From the NCBI RefSeq assembly GCF_022601975.1, contig NZ_JAKVIR010000001.1, forward strand, positions 186,001-250,000: a DNA stretch of 64,000 nt. The letters are read 5' to 3'. A program made the position numbers and the translations under genes. The DNA comes from Pontibacter sp. E15-1. Lineage in GTDB: Bacteria > Bacteroidota > Bacteroidia > Cytophagales > Hymenobacteraceae. The notes below the pieces were generated by a model, which saw only the letters and a program-made list of their open reading frames with translations, was not told where the DNA came from and made no database searches. Within the stretch, counting starts at the first letter, position 1, and each line of letters begins with the position of its first letter. Of the stretch, positions 16,476-25,795 are shown in pieces.

Positions 16476-16504
16476 TGTAAAACTCCGCCACGAATCTGTA
16501 AAAC
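16476..16504 (+). promoter_or_regulatory. Putative HMA-AraC operator: two direct repeats
   Basis: TGTAAAAC occurs at 16476-16483 and again at 16497-16504, exactly 21 bp apart (two helical turns). It lies between the regulator gene and the DUF2231/CopB genes. The spacing equals that of classical AraC half-sites. Assignment to the neighbouring regulator is inferred. Confidence 0.5.
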
Positions 16505-16614
16505 AACCACTTGCGTGCCTAAGTACAAAAAGCAGGTTCCGGGGGATTTACCGCATTACTATTTCTAAACGTATGCCTCAACCATTACTTCCCTCTGGGA
16601 TAAATCTTTACCTT

Positions 16615-17283
16615 ATGAAAAAATTATTGTATCTGCCACTAATTGCTTTACTGTATACCCTGCTCAGTTGTAGCACCGCCCATGCCCACGGCGACGAGAA
16701 ACACGAAAAAACAGCCAGCACCGCAGCGGAAGTCCTCCCGCCAGACAGTACCCATACCCAACCCACAGTCACGGCAGCGGCACAGCCGGCACAAGGCCAG
16801 GATGCGGAAAACGTGCGCGCCGCACTGGATGATTTCCCGAACAGGCACCCCTTGTTTGTGCATTTTCCGATAGTGTTGCTGTTAGTAGCGGCTGCAGTGC
16901 AATTGGCCAACACGATCTTCCTGAAAAAGGAGCTGGACTGGATCACCACGAGCCTTACTATCGTTAGTTTCGTGATGGCCTATTATGTGGCTGAGATTGC
17001 ACACCCGCATACCTCGGGGCTTACCGAACGCGCCAAGCAGGTGCTGGAGCAGCACGACTTTTACGCCGAATGGACCATTTACCTAAGCGGCATCGCGGCG
17101 GGGGGACAACTGCTGAATCAGTTTCTATTTAAAGGAAAGCGCTGGAGCATCATCGCGGTGACGCTTCTGCTGGCCGGGGCTGCCTATTTCGTTTCCATGG
17201 CCGGGCATTACGGGGCACAACTCGTACATATTGAAGGCGTTGGCCCACAGGGAAATTACCTGGAGGCTGAACACGGGCACTAA
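16615..17283 (+). CDS. DUF2231-type membrane protein with signal/His-rich N-terminus
   Basis: The protein of about 222 residues has a lipoprotein-like signal (LLYTLLSCSTAHAHGDEKHEK, lipobox cysteine at about 18), a His- and Thr-rich linker, and then four membrane helices starting at FPNRHPLFVHFPIVLLLVAAAVQL, the DUF2231 signature. The last helix pair surrounds GAAYFVSMAGHYGAQLVHIEGVG. DUF2231 proteins are often found beside copper or cytochrome genes and may bind haem or metal, but their function is not established. CopB follows after 65 bp, so the two are probably one operon. Confidence 0.75.
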   Translation: MKKLLYLPLIALLYTLLSCSTAHAHGDEKHEKTASTAAEVLPPDSTHTQPTVTAAAQPAQGQDAENVRAALDDFPNRHPLFVHFPIVLLLVAAAVQLANTIFLKKELDWITTSLTIVSFVMAYYVAEIAHPHTSGLTERAKQVLEQHDFYAEWTIYLSGIAAGGQLLNQFLFKGKRWSIIAVTLLLAGAAYFVSMAGHYGAQLVHIEGVGPQGNYLEAEHGH

Positions 17284-17348
17284 CAAAGTGTTTGCTGCCA
17301 GCTTCATTGTCTGGCATTTGGCAATTCCTATCACCTTTACACGAAACT

Positions 17349-19472
17349 ATGAACAAGGACCATACGCATCACCAGAATTCTAAAAATCAAGCCGAACAGA
17401 AAGTTGACAAGATAGAGGAACGCCTGGAGGAGAAAACCCTGCACGGCCATACCGAGGCCATGCACAAGGACACCCGCCACCATCCGCCGCAAGACGAGCA
17501 TGCGGAGCACGGGGGCGCCCACCACGACCATCACCGCATGATGATCGAGGACTTCAAGAAGCGTTTTTGGATCTCGCTTGCGCTATCTATACCTGTGGTT
17601 GTCCTGAGCCCAATGATACAGGGCATTGTGGGGTATACGCTGGATGTTCCTTTCAGCATGTTCATTTCCTTTGCCCTCTCCAGCATCATCTACTTTTATG
17701 GCGGCTGGCCATTCTTAAAGGGCCTGGCCGAGGAAGTGAAGAAAGGCGCACCCGGCATGATGACCCTGATCGGGGTGGCCATTACCGTGGCCTACCTCTA
17801 CAGCACAGCCGTGGCTTTTGGCCTGGAGGGTATGGACTTTTTCTGGGAACTGGCCACCCTGATCGTGATTATGCTGCTGGGCCACTGGATTGAGATGCGC
17901 TCTGTGCTTGGGGCCTCCAAAGCACTGGAGTTGCTGGTCAGTATGATGCCCGACGAGGCGCAGGTGATCCGAAACGGGGAGACAGTTACGGTAAGTGTGG
18001 ACGAGCTCCGGCCAGACGATATTATCCTGATAAAACCCGGTGAGAAAGTGCCCGCCGACGGCGTGGTGACGCAGGGAGAGAGTTACCTTAACGAGAGCAT
18101 GCTGACCGGGGAAAGCAAACCGGTACAAAAGAAGGCTGACGACAAGGTGATCGGCGGCTCGATAAACGGCAACGGCTCGCTGCAGGTGCGCGTGCAGACT
18201 ACCGGTAAGGACAGCTACCTGAACAAAGTGATTAAACTGGTGCAGGATGCCCAGAAGACAAAATCAGAGACGCAGCGGCTGGCCGACAAAGCTGCGAAAT
18301 GGCTGACGTTTATAGCGCTCACGGCTGGCTTTGCCACCCTGTTTGCCTGGTGGATACTGGCTGGCTCTACGTTCGGCTTTGCCTTGGAGCGTATGGTTAC
18401 CGTGATGGTCATCTCCTGCCCCCACGCGCTGGGCCTGGCCATACCCCTGGTAGTTGCCATCTCCACAGCCGTATCAGCAAACAACGGCCTCCTGATCCGT
18501 AACCGGACAGCTTTTGAGAACTCCAGAAAGATTACTACCATCATTTTCGACAAAACCGGCACCCTCACCCAGGGCTCACATGAGGTGGCGCAGGTGGTGG
18601 TGTTCGACAAGGCCTATACCGAGCAGGAGCTCCTTCGACTTGCTTCTGGCATCGAGCAAAATTCAGAGCATTATATCTCGCAGGGCATCCTGCGCAAAGT
18701 GAAAGCTGAGGGGATAGCCATACCTGCCTCCACTAAGTTTAACTACCTGCCGGGTAAAGGCCTGGAGGGCATTGTGGAAGGAAAGGATATAAAGGTGGTC
18801 GGCCCGAATTACATCAAGGAGTTTGGCGTGCAGGTGCCCGAAAGCCAGGCCGAGGAAGGTGTGGAAACGGTGGTCTACATTATGGTTGCGCAGCAAGTGG
18901 CTGGCTACATCACGATGCGCGACCAGATCAGGCCGGAGTCTGCGGAAGCAATCAGGATACTGAAAGAGAACGGCATCAAAAACCTGCTGCTAACCGGCGA
19001 CAACGAACGCGTGGCCAAGAGCGTGAGCGACAAACTGGGTATGGACGGTTACATCGCCAATGTGCTGCCCCACGAAAAGCAGGAGAAAGTGAAGGAACTG
19101 CAGGCCAAAGGCGAATTTGTGGCCATGACCGGTGACGGCGTAAACGATGCCCCTGCCCTGGCGCAGGCCGATGTGGGCATCGCGGTGGGTTCCGGCACCG
19201 ACGTGGCCGCTGAAACAGCGGACATCATTCTGGTCAACAGCAACCCCCAGGACATTGCCTCGCTCATACTCTTTGGAAAAGCTACGTATAAAAAGATGAT
19301 CCAGAACCTGATCTGGGCAACCGGGTATAACGTCATCGCCCTTCCGCTGGCTGCCGGTGTGCTGTATCAGCAGGGCATTGTGGTCTCCCCTGCCATAGGC
19401 GCTGCCCTCATGAGTATGAGTACGGTCATCGTGGCCATTAATGCCCAACTGCTCCGCAAACAGATCAAGTAA
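17349..19472 (+). CDS. copB: CopB-type copper-exporting P1B ATPase
   Basis: The protein of about 707 residues has a very His-rich cytoplasmic N-terminus (KDHTHHQNS, HPPQDEHAEHGGAHHDHH) in place of CxxC HMA domains. It has the CPH metal-transport motif (SCPHALGLA, about 355), the aspartyl-phosphate motif DKTGTLT (D about 401), the TGES actuator motif and the TGDGVND hinge (about 594). CPH marks the CopB group (P1B-3), which exports Cu(II)/Cu(I) or silver across the inner membrane. ATG 17349 is chosen over 17292 because the extra residues are unlike the family. It is the central effector of the island. Confidence 0.93.
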   Translation: MNKDHTHHQNSKNQAEQKVDKIEERLEEKTLHGHTEAMHKDTRHHPPQDEHAEHGGAHHDHHRMMIEDFKKRFWISLALSIPVVVLSPMIQGIVGYTLDVPFSMFISFALSSIIYFYGGWPFLKGLAEEVKKGAPGMMTLIGVAITVAYLYSTAVAFGLEGMDFFWELATLIVIMLLGHWIEMRSVLGASKALELLVSMMPDEAQVIRNGETVTVSVDELRPDDIILIKPGEKVPADGVVTQGESYLNESMLTGESKPVQKKADDKVIGGSINGNGSLQVRVQTTGKDSYLNKVIKLVQDAQKTKSETQRLADKAAKWLTFIALTAGFATLFAWWILAGSTFGFALERMVTVMVISCPHALGLAIPLVVAISTAVSANNGLLIRNRTAFENSRKITTIIFDKTGTLTQGSHEVAQVVVFDKAYTEQELLRLASGIEQNSEHYISQGILRKVKAEGIAIPASTKFNYLPGKGLEGIVEGKDIKVVGPNYIKEFGVQVPESQAEEGVETVVYIMVAQQVAGYITMRDQIRPESAEAIRILKENGIKNLLLTGDNERVAKSVSDKLGMDGYIANVLPHEKQEKVKELQAKGEFVAMTGDGVNDAPALAQADVGIAVGSGTDVAAETADIILVNSNPQDIASLILFGKATYKKMIQNLIWATGYNVIALPLAAGVLYQQGIVVSPAIGAALMSMSTVIVAINAQLLRKQIK

Positions 19473-19525
19473 CTGCCCCGGGGCAATTAGACAAACAGGA
19501 TTTTCCTACCTTAATTTATATAGCT

Positions 19526-19990
19526 ATGAGAAATGCAATTTTAGTAACCTTCGTGATTTTAGTAATCGGTGCAACTGCCTGCCAGCCGGAAGCCAGTGTG
19601 CAAACCGTGATGGACAATGAGGCCCAACGCAAAGAAGTGTACAACATGATATTAGACAACGACGAGATGCACCAGGAGATGATGCAGACCATGCGTGACA
19701 AAAACATGGGCGACATGATGGGTGATGGCGGTATGATGGGCAAGGGCCGCATGATGGGTGACAGTGCCGGCATGATGGCTGGCATGGACAAGAGCCAAAT
19801 GCAGATGATGATGCAAAAAATGATGGACGACTGTGCCAAAGACACAGCCAACTGCACCATGATGTCGGGCATGATGATGCAGCACGGCAGCATGATGCAG
19901 CATATGATGCAACAGATGCGCAAGAAAGGCATGATGGACGAAGGCTGCTACCAGAAAATGATGTCCAACATGAGCCAGATGAAAAAGTAA
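19526..19990 (+). CDS. Met-rich lipoprotein (putative copper binding)
   Basis: The 154-residue protein has a lipoprotein signal (VILVIGATACQ, lipidated cysteine at about 19) and a mature part unusually rich in methionine: MMGDGGMMGKGRMMGDSAGMM and QMQMMMQKMMDD, with several MxxM and MM pairs and three cysteines. Methionine clusters bind Cu(I) in periplasmic copper proteins. It follows CopB by 53 bp and is followed by a terminator, so it probably ends the regulator-driven operon. Related Met-rich segments occur in the multicopper oxidase at 22877-25732. Confidence 0.72.
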   Translation: MRNAILVTFVILVIGATACQPEASVQTVMDNEAQRKEVYNMILDNDEMHQEMMQTMRDKNMGDMMGDGGMMGKGRMMGDSAGMMAGMDKSQMQMMMQKMMDDCAKDTANCTMMSGMMMQHGSMMQHMMQQMRKKGMMDEGCYQKMMSNMSQMKK

Positions 19991-20037
19991 AGCAGGCGAT
20001 GAGACAGCTGTAAAACGGCGTTTCATAGTATAAACCT

Positions 20038-20091
20038 CAAAAGGGTGGCCAGGGAAAACGGTGAAAGCCATTCCTGAGCCACCCTTTTTTT
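20038..20091 (+). terminator. Rho-independent terminator
   Basis: AAAGGGTGGC and GCCACCCTTT arms are followed by a run of seven T, 48 bp after the Met-rich lipoprotein stop. Confidence 0.85.
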
Positions 20092-20296
20092 GCACCACAG
20101 CAGCCTACCCCCCCAGCGGGACGCTATACCTCAGGCAGCCTAATCGTACTGCTAAAATCACTAATTATCCTGTATCTGTGGAAGATGTTTTTATAGAAAG
20201 CCGATTAAAATTTACATAATTATTGCACCGCAGGTTTAGCACAAACTCTGGTTTTCGTTTGGCGTAATGTCATTGTGTTTAACTAAAAACAAGACT

Positions 20297-20923
20297 ATGA
20301 ACAAGCTTAAATTTTACACTGTAGTGCTTTTAACGGCACTGTTCTCGGTGGCCTGTAACAAGGATGAGGACGTTACCCCGGGAAGCATGGCTTTTCATGC
20401 GGAGATGGATGCTGCCATGCAAAAGATGGAGCAGGGTATGGCTGCTGTGGAGATGACCATGGACCCAGACGTTGACTTTGCCCATATGATGCTGCCCCAC
20501 CACCAGGGCTCCATCGACATGTCGACCATCGTGCTGAAGTATGCCACGCATCCGGAGCTCAAGGAAATGGCGCAGAAGTTTATCGATGGAGATACCGAGA
20601 GCAAGGCCAGGCTGCAGGCTTTCCTGGATGCACACGGCGCCCCGGCACCGTCAGCTGGGGCGGAGTTTAAGCAGGAAATGGAGCAGGCGATGATGAAGAT
20701 GAACCAAAACATGAAAGCCTACAACATGTCGAACGATCCGGACTACGACTTTGCTGAAACCATGACCCACCATCACCAGGGGGCGATAGACATGTCGCAG
20801 ATCGAGTTAAAGCATGGCAAAGACCAACCTGCCCTTAACGAGGCAAAAATGATTATCGAACATCAACAGAAAGATATCGTGGACCTCGGCAAGTTCAGAA
20901 ACGAACACGGCCAGCCCCGCTAA
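20297..20923 (+). CDS. Tandem DUF305 lipoprotein
   Basis: The protein of about 208 residues has a lipoprotein signal (VVLLTALFSVACNKDED) and two DUF305 units. Each carries an HHQG core: DFAHMMLPHHQGSIDMS and DFAETMTHHHQGAIDMS, about 95 residues apart. DUF305 is a ferritin-like four-helix family often linked to copper and other metals; DUF305 proteins more often have a single repeat unit. ATG 20297 is preferred to 20267 since it starts the signal peptide. The gene stands between two terminators, so it has its own promoter. Confidence 0.82.
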   Translation: MNKLKFYTVVLLTALFSVACNKDEDVTPGSMAFHAEMDAAMQKMEQGMAAVEMTMDPDVDFAHMMLPHHQGSIDMSTIVLKYATHPELKEMAQKFIDGDTESKARLQAFLDAHGAPAPSAGAEFKQEMEQAMMKMNQNMKAYNMSNDPDYDFAETMTHHHQGAIDMSQIELKHGKDQPALNEAKMIIEHQQKDIVDLGKFRNEHGQPR

Positions 20924-20974
20924 TTGCTTTCCACGATACAGCTTGCTTGGCTAACGGATAAAAGTGTCAGCTAT

Positions 20975-21033
20975 AAAAAAAGCGGTAAAAGGGTATGAGA
21001 TGTAAACGCGCTCTCCCTTTTGCCGCTTTTTTT
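20975..21033. terminator. Bidirectional terminator between convergent genes
   Basis: AAAAGCGGTAAAAGGG and CCCTTTTGCCGCTTTT pair almost completely and are bordered by A and T runs. The hairpin serves DUF305 (+) and DUF2911 (-). Confidence 0.88.
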
Positions 21034-21107
21034 ATACATGGTCTGGCCGCACAAAAATACCAGATTCCTGAATCTGTCGAAGTTGGCAGCATCCTGTCCG
21101 CCTGAGA

Positions 21108-21719
21108 TTAAGAGGCGGATTTCACCGGTAGCTCAATCCCTACTTTGTCCCAGGAAATCCGGATGGCGCCTGCCGCATCTGATGTGCTGTTTACTTCATA
21201 CTTCAGCCTCTCCTGATGCTGCTGCAGCGCGGTAGGTTTTACCTGAACACGCACAACATCATCTTTCTGATCATAGTTATCCGCCAGGTGCTGCTTAAAG
21301 TTTTTGTTGAGGATCACGGTCCACTCCTCACGGCCCGGGATCGTGAACAGGGCATACGTACCGGCCGGTATTTGCTGCCCGCCAATCACGAGCGCCTTAT
21401 CTGTTTCCAGGGTAGTGGCCATGTGCGCACCCGTCACCCATACCTGGTCATAGGCCACCAGCCCGCCCCAGATGGTACGCCCTTTTACGCCGGGCGCATG
21501 GTATGCCAGCTTTAGGTTTGCCTCCCCAATGTTGCCTGTGGCTTCAGATGGAATACTGCCTTTAATGGTGTCCTGCAAGGCCGCTGTGTTTTCTTGTGCC
21601 TCTACCGCCACCGGTGCAGCCGGCTGCTCCTGCGCTGTTTCCTCGTTGCCATTTGTACAGGCCACAAACACAGCCGACGTGGTTGCTACCATTGCCAGTA
21701 GCCGAAATGCTCTCTTCAT
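21108..21719 (-). CDS. DUF2911 lipoprotein
   Basis: The 203-residue protein has a lipoprotein signal (MVATTSAVFVACTNGNEE), a low-complexity Glu/Ala linker, and a DUF2911 domain at about 60-200. The signature strands are LAYHAPGVKGRTIWGGLVAYDQVWVTGAHMATTLE, IPAGTYALFTIPGREEWTVILNK and AAGAIRISWDKVGIELPV. DUF2911 is widespread in Bacteroidota and of unknown function; its copies are normally exported. A PepSY gene lies 73 bp upstream in the same direction, so the two may be cotranscribed. Confidence 0.85.
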   Translation of the reverse strand: MKRAFRLLAMVATTSAVFVACTNGNEETAQEQPAAPVAVEAQENTAALQDTIKGSIPSEATGNIGEANLKLAYHAPGVKGRTIWGGLVAYDQVWVTGAHMATTLETDKALVIGGQQIPAGTYALFTIPGREEWTVILNKNFKQHLADNYDQKDDVVRVQVKPTALQQHQERLKYEVNSTSDAAGAIRISWDKVGIELPVKSAS

Positions 21720-21792
21720 TGATTTTAGTTTTAGCGAGTTAGTAAAATTTGGTTTTATATTGATTGGACTCCTGCATAAAGCTACACTGCCC

Positions 21793-22590
21793 CTAGTTAC
21801 TGAGCTTCTTTCTGACCTTTCGAACGGAAGGGGATGAAACGTAATACAGGAAAAATCCCGAGAGCACGGTAAACACTCCGAACAGCGAGAATGCCCTCAG
21901 CAGGATATTGCCAAAATTATCCCTTCCCTCAAAATCCATGGTGTGCAGCATCCACAGAAAGTCAAACATGCGCCATTGGTTGTGGCGGATTGCCTGGAAT
22001 GTGCCGTGTTCGGCCGAGATATAAACGGTGCTATTCGGATCACTAAAGGTAATGGCCCAGGCGGGCAACGGCCGCTCGCGGTACTCGTGGTGCGAACCGA
22101 CCTCTGTCAGGTATTCCACCCGTTCGATGGCAGCGGGCGCAATCACATTGCTTTTCGCAATCTCAACGGCCACCTCTTTGCCAAGCGGAGCCAACAGCTT
22201 CCCGGATGCTGCGTTTGCCAACTGTACTTTCACGTTGCTTTGCCCCATGCTGTGCGCGCCAGCTTCCTGAGCGGCATCGGCTGCGTTACCTCCCGTAAAA
22301 TATCGGATCTGGTAGGTAGGCACGCCCAGTATATCAATCAGTTGGATCGAGTGAATCGAATCAACTTTGGTGGAGGCCTGCAGGCTATCCAAGGCCAACT
22401 GCGGCGAAACCAGCTTTACCGTGCCGGGGATGAATTTCTTCTCTTTGCGGAGATGATCGCCATGCACTTCGTCAATGTTATTCCAGCTGAAATAAAGTCC
22501 TCCGAGTGTCCAGAAAAGGAATTGAATGCCTAACACAATTCCAAGGTAGCGATGGGATTTACGGATGTAGTAGTTTTTGCTTTTGGCCAT
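21793..22590 (-). CDS. PepSY-domain membrane protein
   Basis: The 265-residue protein opens KNYYIRKSHRYLGIVLGIQFLFWTLGGLYFSW, the PepSY_TM first helix, has a long periplasmic part with two PepSY-like repeats (SPQLALDSLQ...TYQIRYF; PAAIERVEYLTEVGSHHEYRERPLPAWAITF) and a C-terminal helix pair starting at FLWMLHTMDFEGRDNFGNILLRAFSLFGVFTVLSGFFLYY. PepSY membrane proteins are linked to ferric or cupric reduction and to metal-dependent export. It lies beside DUF2911 and the multicopper oxidase. Confidence 0.8.
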   Translation of the reverse strand: MAKSKNYYIRKSHRYLGIVLGIQFLFWTLGGLYFSWNNIDEVHGDHLRKEKKFIPGTVKLVSPQLALDSLQASTKVDSIHSIQLIDILGVPTYQIRYFTGGNAADAAQEAGAHSMGQSNVKVQLANAASGKLLAPLGKEVAVEIAKSNVIAPAAIERVEYLTEVGSHHEYRERPLPAWAITFSDPNSTVYISAEHGTFQAIRHNQWRMFDFLWMLHTMDFEGRDNFGNILLRAFSLFGVFTVLSGFFLYYVSSPSVRKVRKKLSN

Positions 22591-22802
22591 ACCGAGCGAA
22601 GCTAATTATATTTTTTAAATTACCCAGTGCAGATATAAACAGACTTATATAAAATTCACTATTTGTCTAATTCAGTCTTATGATACCACTATCAAACCGG
22701 TTTGTGCTTTAAGCCTGCTTAACCGGAAGAAGCAAATGCAACCCACACCTACCCCTCCCAAGAGGGTATTTACAGTGGTATAAATTCATACCCAGGGCGT
22801 AA

Positions 22803-22845
22803 ACCAAATTGCCATTTCGCAAAGGAGTCGAAATGGCAATTTGGT
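22803..22845. terminator. 17-bp perfect hairpin after the multicopper oxidase gene
   Basis: ACCAAATTGCCATTTCG pairs with CGAAATGGCAATTTGGT across nine bases. It lies 31 bp past the minus-strand stop. There is no T run, so it may be a repeat rather than a true terminator. Confidence 0.5.
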
Positions 22846-22876
22846 AAAGTTAAGACAAAACAAAAATAGCTAAATA

Positions 22877-25732
22877 TTAGAATCGGGCCGAGAGTCCGCC
22901 CCCGGCCCCAAAGCGGTTGTCGTAACTGCCGGTCAGGGAGAAATTCTTGGACAGGAAATACTCCAGCCCCAGGTTCCAGGTAACTTCTTTTTTGAAGTTG
23001 TCCTCGATGCCAGACTCATTTCTCGGCAACTCGTTTCGCCAGCCAAAATCAGCCTGATACTCATACGTTCCGAACAAGGCCGTGCGAGGGAAAATCATGA
23101 CCTCCCGGCTGAAGCTGATCTGCGGGCGCAACAGGTTGTCTATCCGCACATCTAGGTTAAACAGGTATGGCGTTAGATACCGTATACCCGCCACGGCCGT
23201 CACCTCAATATCGTCCATACTGTCTTCGGTTTCGTTTTCAGCGTTCACCCCTCCAAAAACCCGCAGGTAATCATACAGGTACCGTTCGTAGGTAAACTCG
23301 GCCTCCAGGTTCTTATTCCAGCCATACTCCGCACTCAGGTTAAACTGGTTCCGAAGGTTAGAAGTCACCAGGTTCAACTCAGTCATGTGGGAGGCGACAT
23401 CCGCAATTCCCCAGGTAAAGTAGTGGTTGCTTTCGTTGGTCAGGATGCTCACCGGATAGCCTTTCATTCTTTCATCCCTCGGAGTGTCGTAGCTGAAAAT
23501 CCGGGCCATGCCCGCATCCATGTGATACAGGATATGGCAATGGAAAAACCAGTCTCCGTACTCGTTGGCGTCAAACTCGATCACCACTTTCTGCATCGGC
23601 GCCACGTTTACGGTATGCTTGAGCGGCGAGTACTCCCCGTTCTCGTTGATCACCCGGAAGAAATGCCCGTGCAGGTGCATGGGGTGGTGCATCATGGTGA
23701 GGTTGTTCAGCGTGACGCGGGTAACCTCGCCCTTGTTTATCTTGATTTTGTCGTCTTCCTTCAGCGGCACCCCATTCATGCTCCAGATGTAGCGCACCAT
23801 GTTGCCTGTTAAGTTCAGAAGGATTTCTTTCGTGGGTCTGTCGTCCTTAAAATCGGTTTTCTCAGGAGACCGCAGGTAGTCGTAGTTATACTCGGCAAAC
23901 ATATCCATTCCTTTCATGTCCCCGTGCCCCTGCATACCGGCCATAGACTTGCCTTTTTCCTGCTGCATATCCATGGCTGGCATCCCGGGCTCTGCTTTGC
24001 CCATATCGTGCTGCATATGTCCCTGCATCTTCTTTCCGGCCGCAGCTGTGTCTTTCTTTGCCTCCTGCATGCCCTCGTGGTGCATATTTGCCGGGTTATG
24101 TTTTGTGGTATCTTGTTTGGTTGCCGACATCGCTTTTTTCATTTCTCCCATAGGCGGGTGCATGTTGGAATGATCCATTTGTCTAGCGGCGGTGTCCTTT
24201 TTCATTTCTCCCATTTTGTGGGTGTCCGGCTTTGTTTTTTCCATGCCTTGCTGGTGCATCTGTGCATGGTTCATTTTACCGGATCCAGCCGTGTCTTTTT
24301 TCATCTCCCCCATGGTATGATTCATCCGGGTATGATCCATTTTATGGGATGCTGTCGTATCCGGCTGCATCTCGCCCATTTTCTGATGGTTCATATGCTC
24401 CATTTGTTGCATCGACGCCGTGTCTTTCTTCTCCCCGCCTGTTTCTGGCCCCATCTGCTTCATCCCCTCATGTTGGGAGTGGTCCATTTCATTCGTGCCT
24501 TTTTGGTCTATCTCGTCCATCCCCTGCATGTCGTCCATCTGCATACCATATTCCTGCATCATCTCGTGGGCTTCATCCTTTGAGGGTCTGAACTTAATAG
24601 CGGGTGCTCCCATCTTCATATCCATAGCCGCCATTTGCTGCATCATGGCGATTTTATCGGGTCTGGGCACATCCGGTGCACTTACCACCTGTCCCTTGCC
24701 CAGAAAGGCGGAGGTTTGTCCTGAGCCATCCTGCACAGAGGCGCGCACTTCCATTTTGCCGCTTTGCGGCACGGTAACTATAAAATCGTAGGTTTCGGCA
24801 ACGGCGATGAAGGTTTTGTTGCGCCGAACGGGCACGACATCCAGGCCATCGGCGGCTACCAGGAGCGGGTCTTCCCCGCCGAAAGTAAGCCAGAACTGGC
24901 TGGAGGCCGCAGCGTTGATAAAGCGCAGCCTTACCTTCTGGCCCGGCTCAAACTCGGGATACTCCCGCGTAGGCTGTCCGTTGGTCAGGAAGGCCGGGTA
25001 GTATATATCCGCGATGTCGGCCCCATCCATGCGCTGTCGCCAGAAATTGAACTGAGCACCCAGAGCGCCCCGGGCTATCACACGGTTAAGCGGCGTTGCG
25101 GTGCCTTTTTTAATATCATACCATTCCAATCCCCTTTTAAGCGTCCTGAGCACGTTTTTGGGTTTCTCATAGGTCCAGTCAGACAGCACGATCACCAGGT
25201 CGGCATCGTAGGCAAGCGTCTTTTCTTTGGGCTCAATCTGGATAGAGCCATACACCCCTGACTGCTCTTGCAAACCGGTATGGGAGTGGTACCAGTAGGT
25301 GCCCGCCTGCTTCAGCGGAAACTCGTATTTCTGCGTTTTCCCGGGTTTGATGGGCGGCGTTGTCAGGTAAGGAACACCGTCGAAGAAGTTGGGAACCAGT
25401 AAGCCATGCCAGTGCACGGAGGTCTCCACATCCATCTCGTTTTTGACGTACATCACGGCATAGTCGCCCTCGGTAAAATGCAGGGTAGGGCCCGGAATGT
25501 CTCCGTTGATGGTCATCCCCATCGTTTTTTTGCCGGCGATGTTTACTTCTTTCTGGTTGATGGTAAGCTCATAGATAACTGTGTCGCGTTGCGCGAAAGC
25601 CTTACTGCCGGCAAAATTCAGGAAAGCAAACAGAAGGATAAGCAGGGTATTCGTTTTTGATACTTTCAAGGTGTGGGTGTGTAATGTCTTATATGTATAC
25701 GGAATATGATAACCGCACCCCGGAGGCCCCAT
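22877..25732 (-). CDS. Multicopper oxidase with Met/His-rich insert and C-terminal barrel-like domain
   Basis: The protein of up to 951 residues is longer than CopA-type oxidases (about 600). Cupredoxin copper ligands are seen at HWHG (107-110), YWYHSH (146-151), HHPMHLHGH and HCHILYHMDAGM. Between them lies an insert of about 240 residues rich in Met, His and Lys, built from degenerate GEMKKDTA..KMDHxxMH units, likely to bind Cu(I). After the last copper site a segment of about 185 residues (NESNHYFTWGIADVASHM, LSAEYGWNKNLEAEFTYERYLYDY, ending in F) has the alternating aromatic pattern of CopB-like outer-membrane barrels, so this looks like a CopA-CopB fusion. Probable role: periplasmic Cu(I) oxidation. 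The signal peptide begins near residue 22, so a TTG at 25669 may be the true start. Confidence 0.85.
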   Translation of the reverse strand: MGPPGCGYHIPYTYKTLHTHTLKVSKTNTLLILLFAFLNFAGSKAFAQRDTVIYELTINQKEVNIAGKKTMGMTINGDIPGPTLHFTEGDYAVMYVKNEMDVETSVHWHGLLVPNFFDGVPYLTTPPIKPGKTQKYEFPLKQAGTYWYHSHTGLQEQSGVYGSIQIEPKEKTLAYDADLVIVLSDWTYEKPKNVLRTLKRGLEWYDIKKGTATPLNRVIARGALGAQFNFWRQRMDGADIADIYYPAFLTNGQPTREYPEFEPGQKVRLRFINAAASSQFWLTFGGEDPLLVAADGLDVVPVRRNKTFIAVAETYDFIVTVPQSGKMEVRASVQDGSGQTSAFLGKGQVVSAPDVPRPDKIAMMQQMAAMDMKMGAPAIKFRPSKDEAHEMMQEYGMQMDDMQGMDEIDQKGTNEMDHSQHEGMKQMGPETGGEKKDTASMQQMEHMNHQKMGEMQPDTTASHKMDHTRMNHTMGEMKKDTAGSGKMNHAQMHQQGMEKTKPDTHKMGEMKKDTAARQMDHSNMHPPMGEMKKAMSATKQDTTKHNPANMHHEGMQEAKKDTAAAGKKMQGHMQHDMGKAEPGMPAMDMQQEKGKSMAGMQGHGDMKGMDMFAEYNYDYLRSPEKTDFKDDRPTKEILLNLTGNMVRYIWSMNGVPLKEDDKIKINKGEVTRVTLNNLTMMHHPMHLHGHFFRVINENGEYSPLKHTVNVAPMQKVVIEFDANEYGDWFFHCHILYHMDAGMARIFSYDTPRDERMKGYPVSILTNESNHYFTWGIADVASHMTELNLVTSNLRNQFNLSAEYGWNKNLEAEFTYERYLYDYLRVFGGVNAENETEDSMDDIEVTAVAGIRYLTPYLFNLDVRIDNLLRPQISFSREVMIFPRTALFGTYEYQADFGWRNELPRNESGIEDNFKKEVTWNLGLEYFLSKNFSLTGSYDNRFGAGGGLSARF

Positions 25733-25795
25733 TCAAAAACAGCGCTACACATGGGTGCTTTATGTATACCTTGTTCTGAAAACGCATGTTTTATA

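Noticed and set aside
23900..24600. Repetitive DNA that could suggest a CRISPR array or tandem satellite
   Set aside because: The repeats are degenerate, in frame, and encode the Met/His-rich insert of the multicopper oxidase.
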